The translations under genes and the position numbers were made by a program. The notes below the pieces were generated by a model. The model worked only from the letters and a program-made list of their open reading frames with translations, did no database searches and had not been told where the DNA came from. A DNA stretch of 64,000 nt from Pseudoruegeria sp. HB172150. GTDB taxonomy: Bacteria; Pseudomonadota; Alphaproteobacteria; Rhodobacterales; Rhodobacteraceae. Location: positions 1,984,001 through 2,048,000 of the forward strand of contig NZ_JAATNG010000001.1 in the NCBI RefSeq assembly GCF_013184805.1, read 5' to 3'. Below are positions 25,818-34,727 of the stretch, one piece after another (positions within the stretch are counted from its first letter, which is position 1; each line of letters begins with the position of its first letter).

Positions 25818-26558
25818 CTATGCTTCGGTCCCGGCCTCGACGACGATTGGCCTGCGTGCGCGCAGCACCGTTACCACCGCCAGCGCAAACATGGCGTGGC
25901 CCAGCATGCAGCAGGTCGCGTAGAGCCAAAGCGCCTGGCCGCTCAGTTCGGCAACCAGCACCCGTCCGAAGAGCACTGCTGTCGTGCCATGCACCACCGC
26001 GACCAACAGGATGTTCATTCCCGCCACCCGCAATGCCATGAAGGCAAAGGCCCCACCCGCCGCAATCAATGCAGCCGGCAGGCCTTCTGGCAGTTTGTAG
26101 AGCACCATCGCCAGTGCCGACACGCCGAATGCCCCAGGCAGGTTCGCTCTGAATACCTTCAGCGTCGCCTCGCGAAAGAACAGCTCTTGCGGGAGCGCGA
26201 TGATCGCGATCTGGACGAACAGCGCCCAGAGCAGGCTCTGTACGCCGGGTACGAACACGACGATGTCGGTTAGCAGCAGGCCGCAAGCGATCGGAACGCT
26301 CAGCACGACGGGTATCAGGCCCAGCAGGGAAACACTTCGTCCCCAGGACCAGCCGAGGCCGTCCTGATCGTACAGGCGGCGGCCCGGAGCGCGAATCAGC
26401 GACGGAACATCCCGGCCCAGAAGGAACAACGCAAACGCCGCAGTCATCACGCCAACCACGCCAGCGGACGCAAGTGGTGTCAGATCCAGTCCTCCGCGGC
26501 GCATGAACTCTCCAAGCCCGGCCACGAAAAACAAGAATATCGCGTAGGTTAGCGGCAT
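25818..26558 (-). CDS. Polytopic membrane protein, CPBP (Abi/CAAX-protease-like) family
   Basis: A 246-residue protein with about seven hydrophobic segments. It has an E-x3-R motif (QELFFRE, around residue 124-130), which is the first catalytic motif of CPBP intramembrane proteases, and a later VAVVHGTTAVLF resembling the histidine motif. The expected middle histidine (F-x3-H) seems to be replaced in LYKLPEG, so activity is uncertain. The frame starting at 26558 is chosen because the hydrophobic N-terminus begins at once. It is an isolated gene on the minus strand, with 153 bases to the regulator. Confidence 0.55.
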   Translation of the reverse strand: MPLTYAIFLFFVAGLGEFMRRGGLDLTPLASAGVVGVMTAAFALFLLGRDVPSLIRAPGRRLYDQDGLGWSWGRSVSLLGLIPVVLSVPIACGLLLTDIVVFVPGVQSLLWALFVQIAIIALPQELFFREATLKVFRANLPGAFGVSALAMVLYKLPEGLPAALIAAGGAFAFMALRVAGMNILLVAVVHGTTAVLFGRVLVAELSGQALWLYATCCMLGHAMFALAVVTVLRARRPIVVEAGTEA

Positions 26559-26766
26559 CGTTGTCCCGTTGTTGTCTTTTTGTCATAGCATGTGGAAAAG
26601 ACGATTCCGTCAAGTGTTTTCAATTGAAACTTTTCCTACACATCTCGCCCAACGACACGCCGGTCACCCGAAACCGACCCGTCATCGTTCCACACCCACT
26701 GTGGATAAAACGCTAATACCACCGGTGGTTGTGTTTCAAGTGCTATATCCGAAGGTGACGTAAGGA

Positions 26767-27678
26767 CTATTCGGCCGGTGCCTCTATCTGGGCCGCCTCC
26801 AGTCTTTCAAGCAACTCTGCTTCACGTGCAGCTGCAGCGTCCAATTGCTCCCGCAGTGATCTGGCTTCACTGCGCGCCTCTGTCAGTTCTGTGCGCAGCG
26901 CATCGGTGCGGCTCTCCGCCTCGACGATAAGCTGCAGCAAAGTCCGGTCTGTCTGGCCGCCGGACGTTATCGTCCCGGGCTCCGACAGGCGCAGCAGCGC
27001 CTTTACCGCCGCAAGGTGTGGCGCACCGTCCTGCTCGACGGACTGGCGCAGCGCGGAGCGATAGGACCGCAGCGCCGCATCGGGCTGGTCCTGGGCTTCG
27101 GAAATCCGGCCGATGTTGTAGCTGAGCCGCGCGAGGTCCGGCGCGGCAGCGCGGGCACGCGCGCAGGTCCAGAGCGCCGCGTCCGGGTCGATCTCTCCCA
27201 CGGCAATGCCGGTGGCGCCGTCGCTGAGCGCGCTGTCCTCTGGATCACCGGCCATCCGGTCGCAAGCCGCAATCAGTGCCGTACGTCGGTCCGTGGCAGC
27301 CTGAAGATCTGCAAGCTGACGCCGTGCGTCTTCCGCAAAAGCGCCTTCCGGAAAGGTCTTCAGGTAGTCACCGTATGCGTCAGCTGAGTTCTCCGCACGC
27401 GCAGCCCGCCAAGCTGCCCGGTCGGCGCCCGATGCACTGCCTGTGCCGCTCGTGCCGCCGCCGAAGGAAAAGCTTTCCAGCGGGTCGTTGTCCTGTTCCG
27501 GCGATTCAGACGCCGGAACCGGCGTCTCGGCCTGTGCCTGCTCCGGCGCGTCGGCGGGGTCGGAGACTTCCGGTTCGGGCTCCGACTCCTGGAAAACGAA
27601 TCCCTGCGCTGCGACCGCACCCGGCAGACACGCGGAAAACAGGCAGGCCGCGGCAAAACAGGCAAGAAATCGACGCAT
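26767..27678 (-). CDS. Exported protein with C-terminal coiled coil, function unknown
   Basis: A 303-residue protein with a signal peptide (RRFLACFAAACLFSACLPGAVAAQ). The FSAC within it is a marginal lipobox, and AVAA-Q is an alternative ordinary cleavage site. A Pro/Glu-rich linker (residues 30-75) follows, then a helical TPR/Sel1-like region around residues 85-230 and a strong coiled coil at the C-terminus (about 245-300, rich in Glu, Ala, Leu and Arg). I chose the ATG at 27678 because GGAGG sits six bases upstream. No family is recognised; a cell-envelope scaffold is only a guess. Confidence 0.65.
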   Translation of the reverse strand: MRRFLACFAAACLFSACLPGAVAAQGFVFQESEPEPEVSDPADAPEQAQAETPVPASESPEQDNDPLESFSFGGGTSGTGSASGADRAAWRAARAENSADAYGDYLKTFPEGAFAEDARRQLADLQAATDRRTALIAACDRMAGDPEDSALSDGATGIAVGEIDPDAALWTCARARAAAPDLARLSYNIGRISEAQDQPDAALRSYRSALRQSVEQDGAPHLAAVKALLRLSEPGTITSGGQTDRTLLQLIVEAESRTDALRTELTEARSEARSLREQLDAAAAREAELLERLEAAQIEAPAE

Positions 27679-27940
27679 TGCACCCCTCCGCAATCTGGCC
27701 GGACCGACCGACTATGTCCGGATTCCCTTTATTGATCAAACCGCTCGATCTTCCGGCAGTTATCGCATGGACCTGTGACATTTTAGACAACCCAAAACGA
27801 ATCGGCACGACGATGCCGTAATTGCGCCTCCCAACAGGCCAATAAATCTGGTGTTCTACGGTTACGGGCCCGAAGGGGCGATGCTCCCGGGACCGGCGCG
27901 AAACGGCAAGTTCGCGCAAATTGGAGAGCAGGACAAAAAA

Positions 27941-28093
27941 ATGAACAAGAAACAAGACAGCCAGTTCGACGAGCGGCCCGAAACGCCGCCACGCAGCTAC
28001 CCCGCCCCCCAGGCAGAGCAGCGCCGCTTCTACCGCCCCGAAGAAATGGTCGACGAAAAACGCCCCATCTTCACCGACTGGGCCAGCATCTGA
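27941..28093 (+). CDS. Small charged hypothetical protein
   Basis: A 50-residue, highly polar protein (MNKKQDSQFDERPETPPRSY...), ending PIFTDWASI. The ATG at 27941 is chosen because the preceding in-frame residues look random and an AGGA lies eight bases upstream. No membrane segment or known domain is visible. It precedes the TfoX-C gene by 39 bases in the same direction. Confidence 0.5.
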   Translation: MNKKQDSQFDERPETPPRSYPAPQAEQRRFYRPEEMVDEKRPIFTDWASI

Positions 28094-28132
28094 GCCCTTG
28101 CAGGACCGCCGCGCCCGGCTAGTCTGGGCGCC

Positions 28133-28462
28133 ATGGCCGACCCTGTCTCGACGATACGAAACCTTGGCCCTGCCTCCGACAGGGTCTACGCCCTCGCCGG
28201 CATCGACAGCGCCGACGCGCTGCGCGATCTGGGACCGGACGAAGCGTACCGCCGGCTTCTCGCCAGCGGCAGCAGGCCGCACTTCATCGCCTACTACGCC
28301 ATGGTGATGGGTCTGCAGGGACGCCCCTGGAACGATTGCCAGGGCGCCGAAAAGACCGCGCTTCGCGCCCGTTTCGACGCCATCTGCGCCGAAGCCTGTC
28401 CCGCCGGCCTATCCGCCATCGAAGCCGCCCTAGACGAAATCGGCGTCCGCGCGCCGCGCTGA
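28133..28462 (+). CDS. TfoX C-terminal domain protein
   Basis: A 109-residue cytoplasmic protein that consists of the helical TfoX-C domain alone. It starts SIRNLGPASDRV-like (here TIRNLGPASDRVYALAGI) and has the conserved DLGPDEAYRRLL segment and W-x-DCQGAEK. TfoX is a competence regulator in gammaproteobacteria, but stand-alone TfoX-C proteins are common in alphaproteobacteria and their job is unknown. Confidence 0.85.
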   Translation: MADPVSTIRNLGPASDRVYALAGIDSADALRDLGPDEAYRRLLASGSRPHFIAYYAMVMGLQGRPWNDCQGAEKTALRARFDAICAEACPAGLSAIEAALDEIGVRAPR

Positions 28463-28527
28463 CAGGCGGGAACCGCACCGCCTTTCCCTTCGTTAGGTTC
28501 ACGCAACCGCAACGCCGGGTAGGACCG

Positions 28528-28929
28528 ATGAGCACCGCATACACGTTCGACACACGCGCCGGAACCGAAGCCCGGACCACACGTCCGCGCACCGACCGTC
28601 AGGCCACCCTCGACCGGTTGCAGAGCATCGCGAACACCATGGACGCGCGGTTCCGCATCCCGATCTTCAACGTCCGGCTCGGCTTCGACACGCTTATCGG
28701 GCTCGTGCCAGGCATCGGCGACGCCGTGGCCCTGCTCCCCGGCCTCTACATCCTCTACGAAGCCCGCCGCATCGGCGCCCCCGCGCACCTGCTGGCCCGC
28801 ATGGGCCTCAACTCCGGCATCGACCTCGCCATCGGCACCATCCCCATCGTCGGCGATCTCTTCGACATCGGGTTCAAGTCGAACCGCCGCAATGTCCGCC
28901 TCCTGCGAGAGCATTTCCAGTGCCGGTAG
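28528..28929 (+). CDS. DUF4112 membrane protein
   Basis: A 133-residue protein. After a polar N-terminus come two hydrophobic hairpins containing the DUF4112 pattern (RFRIPIF..RLGFDTLIGLVPGIGD and then IDLAIGTIPIVGDLFDIGFK). The start is the ATG at 28528; the in-frame stretch before it lies in the previous gene. Function unknown. Confidence 0.85.
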   Translation: MSTAYTFDTRAGTEARTTRPRTDRQATLDRLQSIANTMDARFRIPIFNVRLGFDTLIGLVPGIGDAVALLPGLYILYEARRIGAPAHLLARMGLNSGIDLAIGTIPIVGDLFDIGFKSNRRNVRLLREHFQCR

Positions 28930-28995
28930 CCAGCGCACATTCGCTTGCGCTGACGACCGCATCTGTCACCCTGCTGCGCAAATACGGAGGCTGCC

Positions 28996-29451
28996 ATGAC
29001 CGAACTCCCCCTGCCCGCCACCGGAGGCTGCCGCTGCGGCGCCGTCCGTTTCGAAATTTCCGCGTCGCCGTTCTTTTCCTCCGCCTGCCATTGCCGCGGC
29101 TGCCAGCGGATGACCGGCAGCGCCTATTCCCTAACGATGTCGGTCCCGGCAGTCGGCTTTCGCGTGGACAGCGGCGATCCGGTGCCCGGCGGCCTGCGAA
29201 ACGAGAACAAGCACATGCACTGCCCCGACTGCCATTCCTGGGTCTTCACCCGGCCCGCCGGCGCAGATTTCCTCGTCAATGTCCGCACGACCATGCTGGA
29301 CAATGTGCCCGGTGACGTTCCCTTCATAGAGACGTGCCTGGCCGAGGCGCTGCCCTACGCCGCCCTCGACGCGCCGCACCAGTTCGACGGCTTTCCGCCG
29401 GAAGACCAGTACGAACCGCTGATGCGGAAATACGCCTCCGAACGGCACTGA
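28996..29451 (+). CDS. GFA-family zinc-binding protein (CENP-V/GFA domain), copy 1
   Basis: A 151-residue protein with the GFA fold. The zinc ligands are visible: GGCRCGAVRF near residue 12, CHCRGCQRMTG at about 32-42, and a later CPDC. The family is named after glutathione-dependent formaldehyde-activating enzyme, but most members have no proven activity. A second, distinct GFA protein is at 58967-59359. The annotated start (29/28996) has a GGAGG 8 bases before. Confidence 0.88.
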   Translation: MTELPLPATGGCRCGAVRFEISASPFFSSACHCRGCQRMTGSAYSLTMSVPAVGFRVDSGDPVPGGLRNENKHMHCPDCHSWVFTRPAGADFLVNVRTTMLDNVPGDVPFIETCLAEALPYAALDAPHQFDGFPPEDQYEPLMRKYASERH

Positions 29452-29467
29452 CGGCGCAAAAGAAATA

Positions 29468-29498
29468 GGCCCGCCCCGGAACGCATCCGGCGCGGGCC
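29468..29498 (-). terminator. Terminator downstream of ndk
   Basis: GGCCCGC/GCGGGCC outer arms and CCGGA/TCCGG inner arms around an ACGCA loop, one mismatch between them. On the minus strand the hairpin is followed by TATTTCTTTT, so it should stop ndk transcription. Confidence 0.7.
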
Positions 29499-29528
29499 CT
29501 TCAATCTGTATCCGTGAAAGTTCCCGGC

Positions 29529-29951
29529 TTAGCCGACGATCTCGATCCCGGCGAAGAAGTAGGAAATTTCCACCGCAGCCGTCTCCGGCGCGTCCGACCC
29601 GTGGACGGAGTTCTCGCCGACCGACTCGGCGAACTCGGCGCGGATCGTGCCCGCGGCGGCATCGGCCGGATTGGTCGCGCCCATCACTTCGCGGTTCTTC
29701 GCGATGGCACCTTCGCCTTCCAGCACCTGCACGACAACCGGCGCGGACGCCATGAATTCGCACAGTTCGTCGTAGAACGGGCGCTCGGCGTGCACTTCGT
29801 AGAACTTGCCGGCCTGCTCCTTCGACAGGTGGATGCGCTTCTGCGCGATGATCCGCAGCCCCGCTTCCTCGAACTTGGCGTTGATCTTGCCGGTCAGGTT
29901 GCGGTTGGTGGCGTCGGGCTTGATGATCGACAGCGTGCGCTCGATGGCCAT
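29529..29951 (-). CDS. ndk: Nucleoside diphosphate kinase
   Basis: A cytoplasmic enzyme that exchanges the terminal phosphate between nucleoside tri- and diphosphates. The 140 residues have the standard N-terminus ([11 protein letters not shown]) and the phospho-histidine His117 in ENSVHGSD. Length and motifs are entirely normal. It is a single-gene unit with its own terminator. Confidence 0.97.
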   Translation of the reverse strand: MAIERTLSIIKPDATNRNLTGKINAKFEEAGLRIIAQKRIHLSKEQAGKFYEVHAERPFYDELCEFMASAPVVVQVLEGEGAIAKNREVMGATNPADAAAGTIRAEFAESVGENSVHGSDAPETAAVEISYFFAGIEIVG

Positions 29952-30127
29952 GTCGGGGTCTCCTTGATGAAAGACCGGACAAGCCTGTCCGGTCCCGAAA
30001 TCGTCATTGCTGCGCCGGTTAGCACGGAGATTCGCGATTGCAAAGCCCTACCGGCGCCAGTGGTGGACCCGGCATTTCACCCCAACGCAACGTTTTCACG
30101 ACGGGATACCGACAATCCTGCGGCGCG

Positions 30128-30538
30128 TCAGAAGACCGATTGCTTCCCCAACGTCAGGGTAAAGCCGCGATTTTCCGCGTTCAGGCAGGTCATCCCGTCC
30201 GGCTCGGAAAAACAGGCGACGCCCCCGCGCGAATGGCTGAAGCCCGGCTCCATTTTCTGCACTGAAGGGTCGGCGATCGTGTCGCCCGCGCACAACAAAT
30301 GCCCCGGCCCGGTTGGCTTGACCTCGAAGGCAAAACCCCAGTCCAGGTCGCAATCCTCCGGTGGCTCGGTGAAACTCGGTTCCGCCCCCGCGATGTCGCA
30401 GCGCACGTAATTCTCCAGCCCGGTGATGATGACACAGGCGATGGCGCCGTCCGGCGTCTGGAACGGCAGGTCGGGCAGGTTATAATCCTGCGCATGAACA
30501 GGTGCGGCAACAAGCAGGACGGGCAGGATGTGACGCAT
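30128..30538 (-). CDS. Small secreted protein, DUF6636-like
   Basis: A 136-residue protein with a signal peptide (MRHILPVLLVAAPVHAQ, cleaved after HA-Q). The mature part has five or six cysteines spaced as in the DUF6636 family (PFQTPDGAIACVI, then CDIAG, CDLDWGF, GHLLCAGD and ACFSEPDGMTCLN), probably disulphide-bonded in the periplasm. The start at 30538 is set by the signal peptide. Function unknown. Confidence 0.65.
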   Translation of the reverse strand: MRHILPVLLVAAPVHAQDYNLPDLPFQTPDGAIACVIITGLENYVRCDIAGAEPSFTEPPEDCDLDWGFAFEVKPTGPGHLLCAGDTIADPSVQKMEPGFSHSRGGVACFSEPDGMTCLNAENRGFTLTLGKQSVF

Positions 30539-30620
30539 CGGCGGCCTCCGGGCTTGGCGGCACCCTAGGCGGCGCCAGCCGCCATTGACAAGCGCCGCCG
30601 GGCAAAGCATCCCGGCGCGC

Positions 30621-32471
30621 ATGCTTCGGATCGAGGACATAACCTACGCCATCGACGGCCGCCCCCTGTTCGAGGGCGCATCGGCGACGATTCCCACCGG
30701 CCACAAGGTCGGACTCGTGGGCCGCAACGGCGCGGGCAAGACCACGCTGTTCCGTCTGATCCGGGGCGAACTGGCCTTGGAGTCGGGCGAGATCTCCCTG
30801 CCCACGCGCGCCCGCATCGGCGGCGTCGCGCAGGAAGTGCCGGGGTCGGAAGTATCGCTGATCGACACAGTTCTGGAGGCCGATACAGAGCGCGCCGAAC
30901 TGCTGGCAGAGGCAGAAACCGCGACCGACGGCACCCGGATCGCAGAGGTTCAGACCCGGCTTGCCGATATCGACGCATGGTCGGCAGAAGCGCGCGCTTC
31001 GTCGATTCTCAAGGGCCTCGGTTTCACCGACGAGGAACAGCGCATGCCCTGCTCCGCCTTCTCCGGCGGCTGGCGGATGCGCGTGGCGCTGGCGGCAGTA
31101 CTATTCGCGGCGCCCGACCTGCTGCTTCTCGACGAACCGACCAACTATCTCGACCTTGAAGGCGCGCTGTGGCTGGAAAGCTACCTTGCTAAATACCCGC
31201 ATACGGTCATCGTCATCTCGCACGACCGTGGCCTTCTGAACCGTGCTGTGGGCTCGATCCTGCATCTGGAGGATCGCAAGCTCACCTATTACGCCGTTCC
31301 CTATGACCAGTTCGCGGAACGTCGGGCGGAGAAGATCGCGCAGGCCGAGGCCGAGAACGTCAAGGCCAAGGCCCGGATCGCGCATCTGCAAAGCTTCGTG
31401 GACCGCTTCCGCTACAAGGCATCTAAGGCGGTGCAGGCGCAGTCGCGGCTGAAGATGATCGAACGGATCAAGCTGGTCGCGACACCGCAGGAAGCCGCAC
31501 TCAGGAAGTTCACGTTCCCCGAGCCCGAGGAACTGTCGCCGCCGATCATCTCGCTGGAAAACGCCGCCACAGGTTATGGCGAGCGCAAGGTCCTGCGCGG
31601 CATGACCCTGCGGATCGATCAGGACGACCGGATCGCGCTCCTTGGCCGCAACGGTCAGGGCAAGTCGACCCTGGCCAAGCTGCTGTCAGACCGGCTGGGC
31701 CTGATGGACGGCCGCATGACCAAGGCGCGCAAGCTGCGCATCGGTTATTTCGCGCAGCATCAGGTGGACGAATTGCGGGTCGAGGAAACGCCGCTGGAAC
31801 ACCTGCGGCGTCTGCTGCCGGGTGAATTGCCGGGCAAGCACCGGGCGCGGCTTGGCGGCTTCGGGCTGGGCGCCGCACAGGCGGAAACCGTCGTCGGAAA
31901 GCTTTCGGGCGGGCAGAAGGCGCGGCTGTCGCTGATGCTGGCGACGCTCGACGCGCCGCACCTGCTGATCCTCGACGAACCGACCAACCACCTCGACATC
32001 GAAAGCCGCGAGGCGCTGGTCGAGGCGCTGACCGAATATACCGGCGCAGTGATCCTCGTCAGCCACGACATGCACCTTCTGAGCCTCGTCGCCGACCGGC
32101 TCTGGCTGGTGAAGGACGGCCATGTCACGCCTTACGAAGAGGATCTGGAGGCCTATCGCCGGATGCTCCTGTCCTCGGACAAGCCAGTCGACAAGGCCAG
32201 GGCGGAAAAGCCGAAGCCCGTGGCCTCCCGCGAGCAGAAGCTGGCGTTGCGCGCCGAGGTCCGGAAATGCGAGGCGCGCGTCGAGAAGCTGAACGACATG
32301 CGCGACAAGCTGGCGAAGAAGCTGGCCGATCCGGGGCTCTACGAGCCGGAGAAACTCGGCGAGATGGAAGTCTGGCAAAAGAAATACGCCGAGGTCATGG
32401 ATGGTCTCGACCGCGCCGAAGGGCTCTGGATGCAGGCACAGGAAAAGCTGGAGGCGGCGGAGACGCACTGA
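30621..32471 (+). CDS. ABC-F family ATPase (YheS/Uup-like)
   Basis: A 616-residue soluble protein with two tandem ABC domains and no membrane segment. The Walker A motifs are GRNGAGKTT and GRNGQGKST, and the signatures are FSGGWRMRVAL and LSGGQKARLSL. A charged P-site tether linker lies between the domains, and the C-terminal coiled coil is Lys/Glu-rich. ABC-F proteins act on the ribosome, in relief of stalling or drug protection. I start it at 30621 (MLRIEDIT), the family N-terminus. Antibiotic resistance should not be assumed: this looks like the housekeeping type. Confidence 0.93.
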   Translation: MLRIEDITYAIDGRPLFEGASATIPTGHKVGLVGRNGAGKTTLFRLIRGELALESGEISLPTRARIGGVAQEVPGSEVSLIDTVLEADTERAELLAEAETATDGTRIAEVQTRLADIDAWSAEARASSILKGLGFTDEEQRMPCSAFSGGWRMRVALAAVLFAAPDLLLLDEPTNYLDLEGALWLESYLAKYPHTVIVISHDRGLLNRAVGSILHLEDRKLTYYAVPYDQFAERRAEKIAQAEAENVKAKARIAHLQSFVDRFRYKASKAVQAQSRLKMIERIKLVATPQEAALRKFTFPEPEELSPPIISLENAATGYGERKVLRGMTLRIDQDDRIALLGRNGQGKSTLAKLLSDRLGLMDGRMTKARKLRIGYFAQHQVDELRVEETPLEHLRRLLPGELPGKHRARLGGFGLGAAQAETVVGKLSGGQKARLSLMLATLDAPHLLILDEPTNHLDIESREALVEALTEYTGAVILVSHDMHLLSLVADRLWLVKDGHVTPYEEDLEAYRRMLLSSDKPVDKARAEKPKPVASREQKLALRAEVRKCEARVEKLNDMRDKLAKKLADPGLYEPEKLGEMEVWQKKYAEVMDGLDRAEGLWMQAQEKLEAAETH

Positions 32472-32633
32472 CGCGCCGCCGCTTTCGGAGCCTGTCTTCG
32501 CGCCTGTTCACGGCGTGTAAAGGCCGAGTCTGTATTTTCTCCTGCGATTTCAGTGTGTTGAATGGCGTCCGCAAGCGGACACAGCCATTTCGTCCCTCTG
32601 GCGCCTTTCCTGCCCCTCCGATATGACCTGCCC

Positions 32634-33260
32634 ATGGACCCCACGGCCCTCATAACCGCCTTTGTCGCCCTCTTCGTGGTCATCGACCCGATCGGCCTCT
32701 CTCCTCTTTTCGTCGCACTCACCCAGGGCATCGAGCCCGCACGCCGCCGTGCCATCGGACTGCGCGCCTGCCTCGTCGCCATCGGCCTCCTGACCCTCTT
32801 CGGCCTCTTCGGCGAGACCCTCCTCGAATTCGTCGGCATCTCCATGCCCGCCTTCCGCATCGCCGGCGGCATCCTCCTGTTCCTCACCGCCCTCGACATG
32901 CTCTTCGAGCGCCGCACCAAGCGCCGCGAGAACCGTAGCCATGAAGAGGATGACCCCGGCGACGATCCGTCCGTCTTCCCCCTCGCCGTCCCGCTTCTCG
33001 CCGGCCCCGGCGCCATGGCCACGATGATCCTCCTCGTCGGCCAGTCCGGGAGCGACTGGACCTGGATCCTTGCAGTCCATCTGGTGATGATCGCCGTTGT
33101 CGCCATCGCCTTCACGCTGTTCCTCGCTGCCGGCCTGATCGAGCGCCTGCTCGGCCCCACCGGTATCAACGTCGTCACCCGCCTGCTCGGCATGCTCCTC
33201 GCCGCGCTGTCGGTCCAGTTCGTCCTCGACGGCCTCCGCGGCGCGGGTATCGCCCTCTGA
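32634..33260 (+). CDS. MarC/UPF0056 family membrane protein
   Basis: A 208-residue protein with six predicted membrane segments and the family motif VVIDPIGLSPLFVALT near the N-terminus. A second half repeat contains PLAVPLLAGPGAM. ATG at 32634 (MDPTALITAF) is the family start. A role as a small-molecule transporter is assumed but not proven for MarC proteins. A 162-base gap after the ABC-F gene holds its promoter. Confidence 0.9.
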   Translation: MDPTALITAFVALFVVIDPIGLSPLFVALTQGIEPARRRAIGLRACLVAIGLLTLFGLFGETLLEFVGISMPAFRIAGGILLFLTALDMLFERRTKRRENRSHEEDDPGDDPSVFPLAVPLLAGPGAMATMILLVGQSGSDWTWILAVHLVMIAVVAIAFTLFLAAGLIERLLGPTGINVVTRLLGMLLAALSVQFVLDGLRGAGIAL

Positions 33261-33328
33261 CGCTTGCGTGAAGCCGCTGACACAGCCCCAGAACTTTCCT
33301 ATCTATGGGGAAGAAAGGATCGCCCCTC

Positions 33329-33910
33329 ATGGACAGCTACGACATCGGCCGCCTCGTCTACCTGGTCCTGCTGGGCTGCGTGGTCCTCAGCTACTTCCTT
33401 GTCAGCAATCGCGGCAACCTGGGCCAGGTCGCGCGGCACGCGCTGCTCTGGGGCCTGATCTTCATCGGCGTCATCGCCGGCGTCGGTCTCTGGTCCGACA
33501 TTCGCCGGGACGTGATGCCACAACAGTCGGTCTTTGCCGAAGACGGCCGGATCGAGGTGCCCCGCGCCCATGACGGTCACTACTATCTGACCGCCCTGGT
33601 CAACGAGAAGCCGGTGATCTTCGTCGTCGACACCGGCGCGACGGGCATCGTCCTGACCCAGAGCGACGCGCGAATGGTCGGGATCGATCCAGACAGGCTG
33701 GTTTTTTCCGGACAGGCCGGCACCGCCAACGGCGTCGTCCAGACTGCCCCCGCCCGCGTTGACGAATTTGCTGTCGGCCCGATCACCGACCATGACGTCA
33801 GGGTCTGGGTGAACCGCGGCGATATGGAAGGCTCCCTGCTGGGCATGGATTACCTGCAGCGCTTCAACCGGATCGAGATCTCCGGCGACAAGCTGGTCCT
33901 CGAGCGCTGA
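33329..33910 (+). CDS. Membrane-anchored retropepsin-like aspartic protease (TIGR02281 type)
   Basis: A 193-residue protein: two N-terminal membrane segments (residues 6-24 and about 38-55), then a soluble single-domain clan AA protease. The active-site motif is FVVDTGATGIVL, about residues 100-112. Single-chain retropepsins of this kind must dimerise, since one chain supplies only one Asp. The ATG at 33329 follows AAGGA. Family members occur widely in alphaproteobacteria with unknown substrates. The following gene begins right at its stop. Confidence 0.85.
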   Translation: MDSYDIGRLVYLVLLGCVVLSYFLVSNRGNLGQVARHALLWGLIFIGVIAGVGLWSDIRRDVMPQQSVFAEDGRIEVPRAHDGHYYLTALVNEKPVIFVVDTGATGIVLTQSDARMVGIDPDRLVFSGQAGTANGVVQTAPARVDEFAVGPITDHDVRVWVNRGDMEGSLLGMDYLQRFNRIEISGDKLVLER

Positions 33911-34011
33911 GGACGCGGGCCATCACCGCGCCTTCGCCCGACCCGGACGAGCCGAAACGCGGCCCCCGCAACCCGCTCTGGCGCAACCTGCTGCGGCTTG
34001 CCATCGTCCTT

Positions 34012-34617
34012 GTGGCGGCTTTTCTGCTGTATCGCCTGACGCATTATCTGATGACGGCGACGAACTCGCTTACACCGGAAACGGCGGCCATGCACCGCGT
34101 GCTTCTGGTCGTCATCCTTCTCGCCTACGCGCTTCTGATCGCGGTGCCATTCGTTCCGGGGGTGGAAATCGGCCTGACGATGATCGCCATGGGCGGGTCG
34201 ACGATGGCACCCTTCGTCTATCTCGCGACGGTTCTGGGGCTGTCGGTGTCCTACGGCGTCGGCCGGTGGCTGCCCTACCGGAACCTCTGCCGGATGCTGA
34301 ACGATCTTGGCCTGAAACGCTGGAGCGGGCTGGTGGAAACGATCCGTCCTTTGTCGCCGGACGAGCGGCTGGCGGCGCTGCGGACGAGGCTTCCCCACTG
34401 GCTGGGCCCGGTGGCTGTGCGTGGCCGCTATTTGCTGCTGGCATTGCTGATCAACCTGCCCGGCAGCACCGTGATCGGCGGCGGCGGCGGGATCTGTTTC
34501 ATGGCCGGTCTTACGCGCCTGTTTCTACCCGCGGCCACTCTTGCGACCATCGCGCTTGCGGTGCTGCCATTGCCGCTGGGCGTCTGGCTTTGGTGGCCCG
34601 GTTTCATACATCAGTAA
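34012..34617 (+). CDS. Polytopic membrane protein of unknown function
   Basis: A 201-residue protein with about four or five hydrophobic segments and a soluble stretch around residues 88-140. I could not place it in a family. The coordinates use the GTG at 34012, but the coding frame stays open back to 33907 and reads as a plausible polar N-terminus leading into the first membrane helix (RNPLWRNLLRLAIVLVAAF). No ATG, GTG or TTG exists there, only CTG at 33907, which would overlap the protease stop as CTGA. The true start may therefore be non-canonical and coupled to the protease gene. Confidence 0.7.
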   Translation: MAAFLLYRLTHYLMTATNSLTPETAAMHRVLLVVILLAYALLIAVPFVPGVEIGLTMIAMGGSTMAPFVYLATVLGLSVSYGVGRWLPYRNLCRMLNDLGLKRWSGLVETIRPLSPDERLAALRTRLPHWLGPVAVRGRYLLLALLINLPGSTVIGGGGGICFMAGLTRLFLPAATLATIALAVLPLPLGVWLWWPGFIHQ

Positions 34618-34727
34618 CGCCACTCGGTCGCTGCGATGCCGCCGGAGGACCGAATTCCGCCGCCAATCGCCTTTCTCCCCCACCGTCAATCGCTATCCTG
34701 CGCCGCAGTCACATGTGAAAGGCCCCT

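Noticed and set aside
30621-32471. ABC-F protein as an antibiotic-resistance gene
   Set aside because: Its architecture is that of housekeeping YheS/Uup-type factors, and no resistance context is present.
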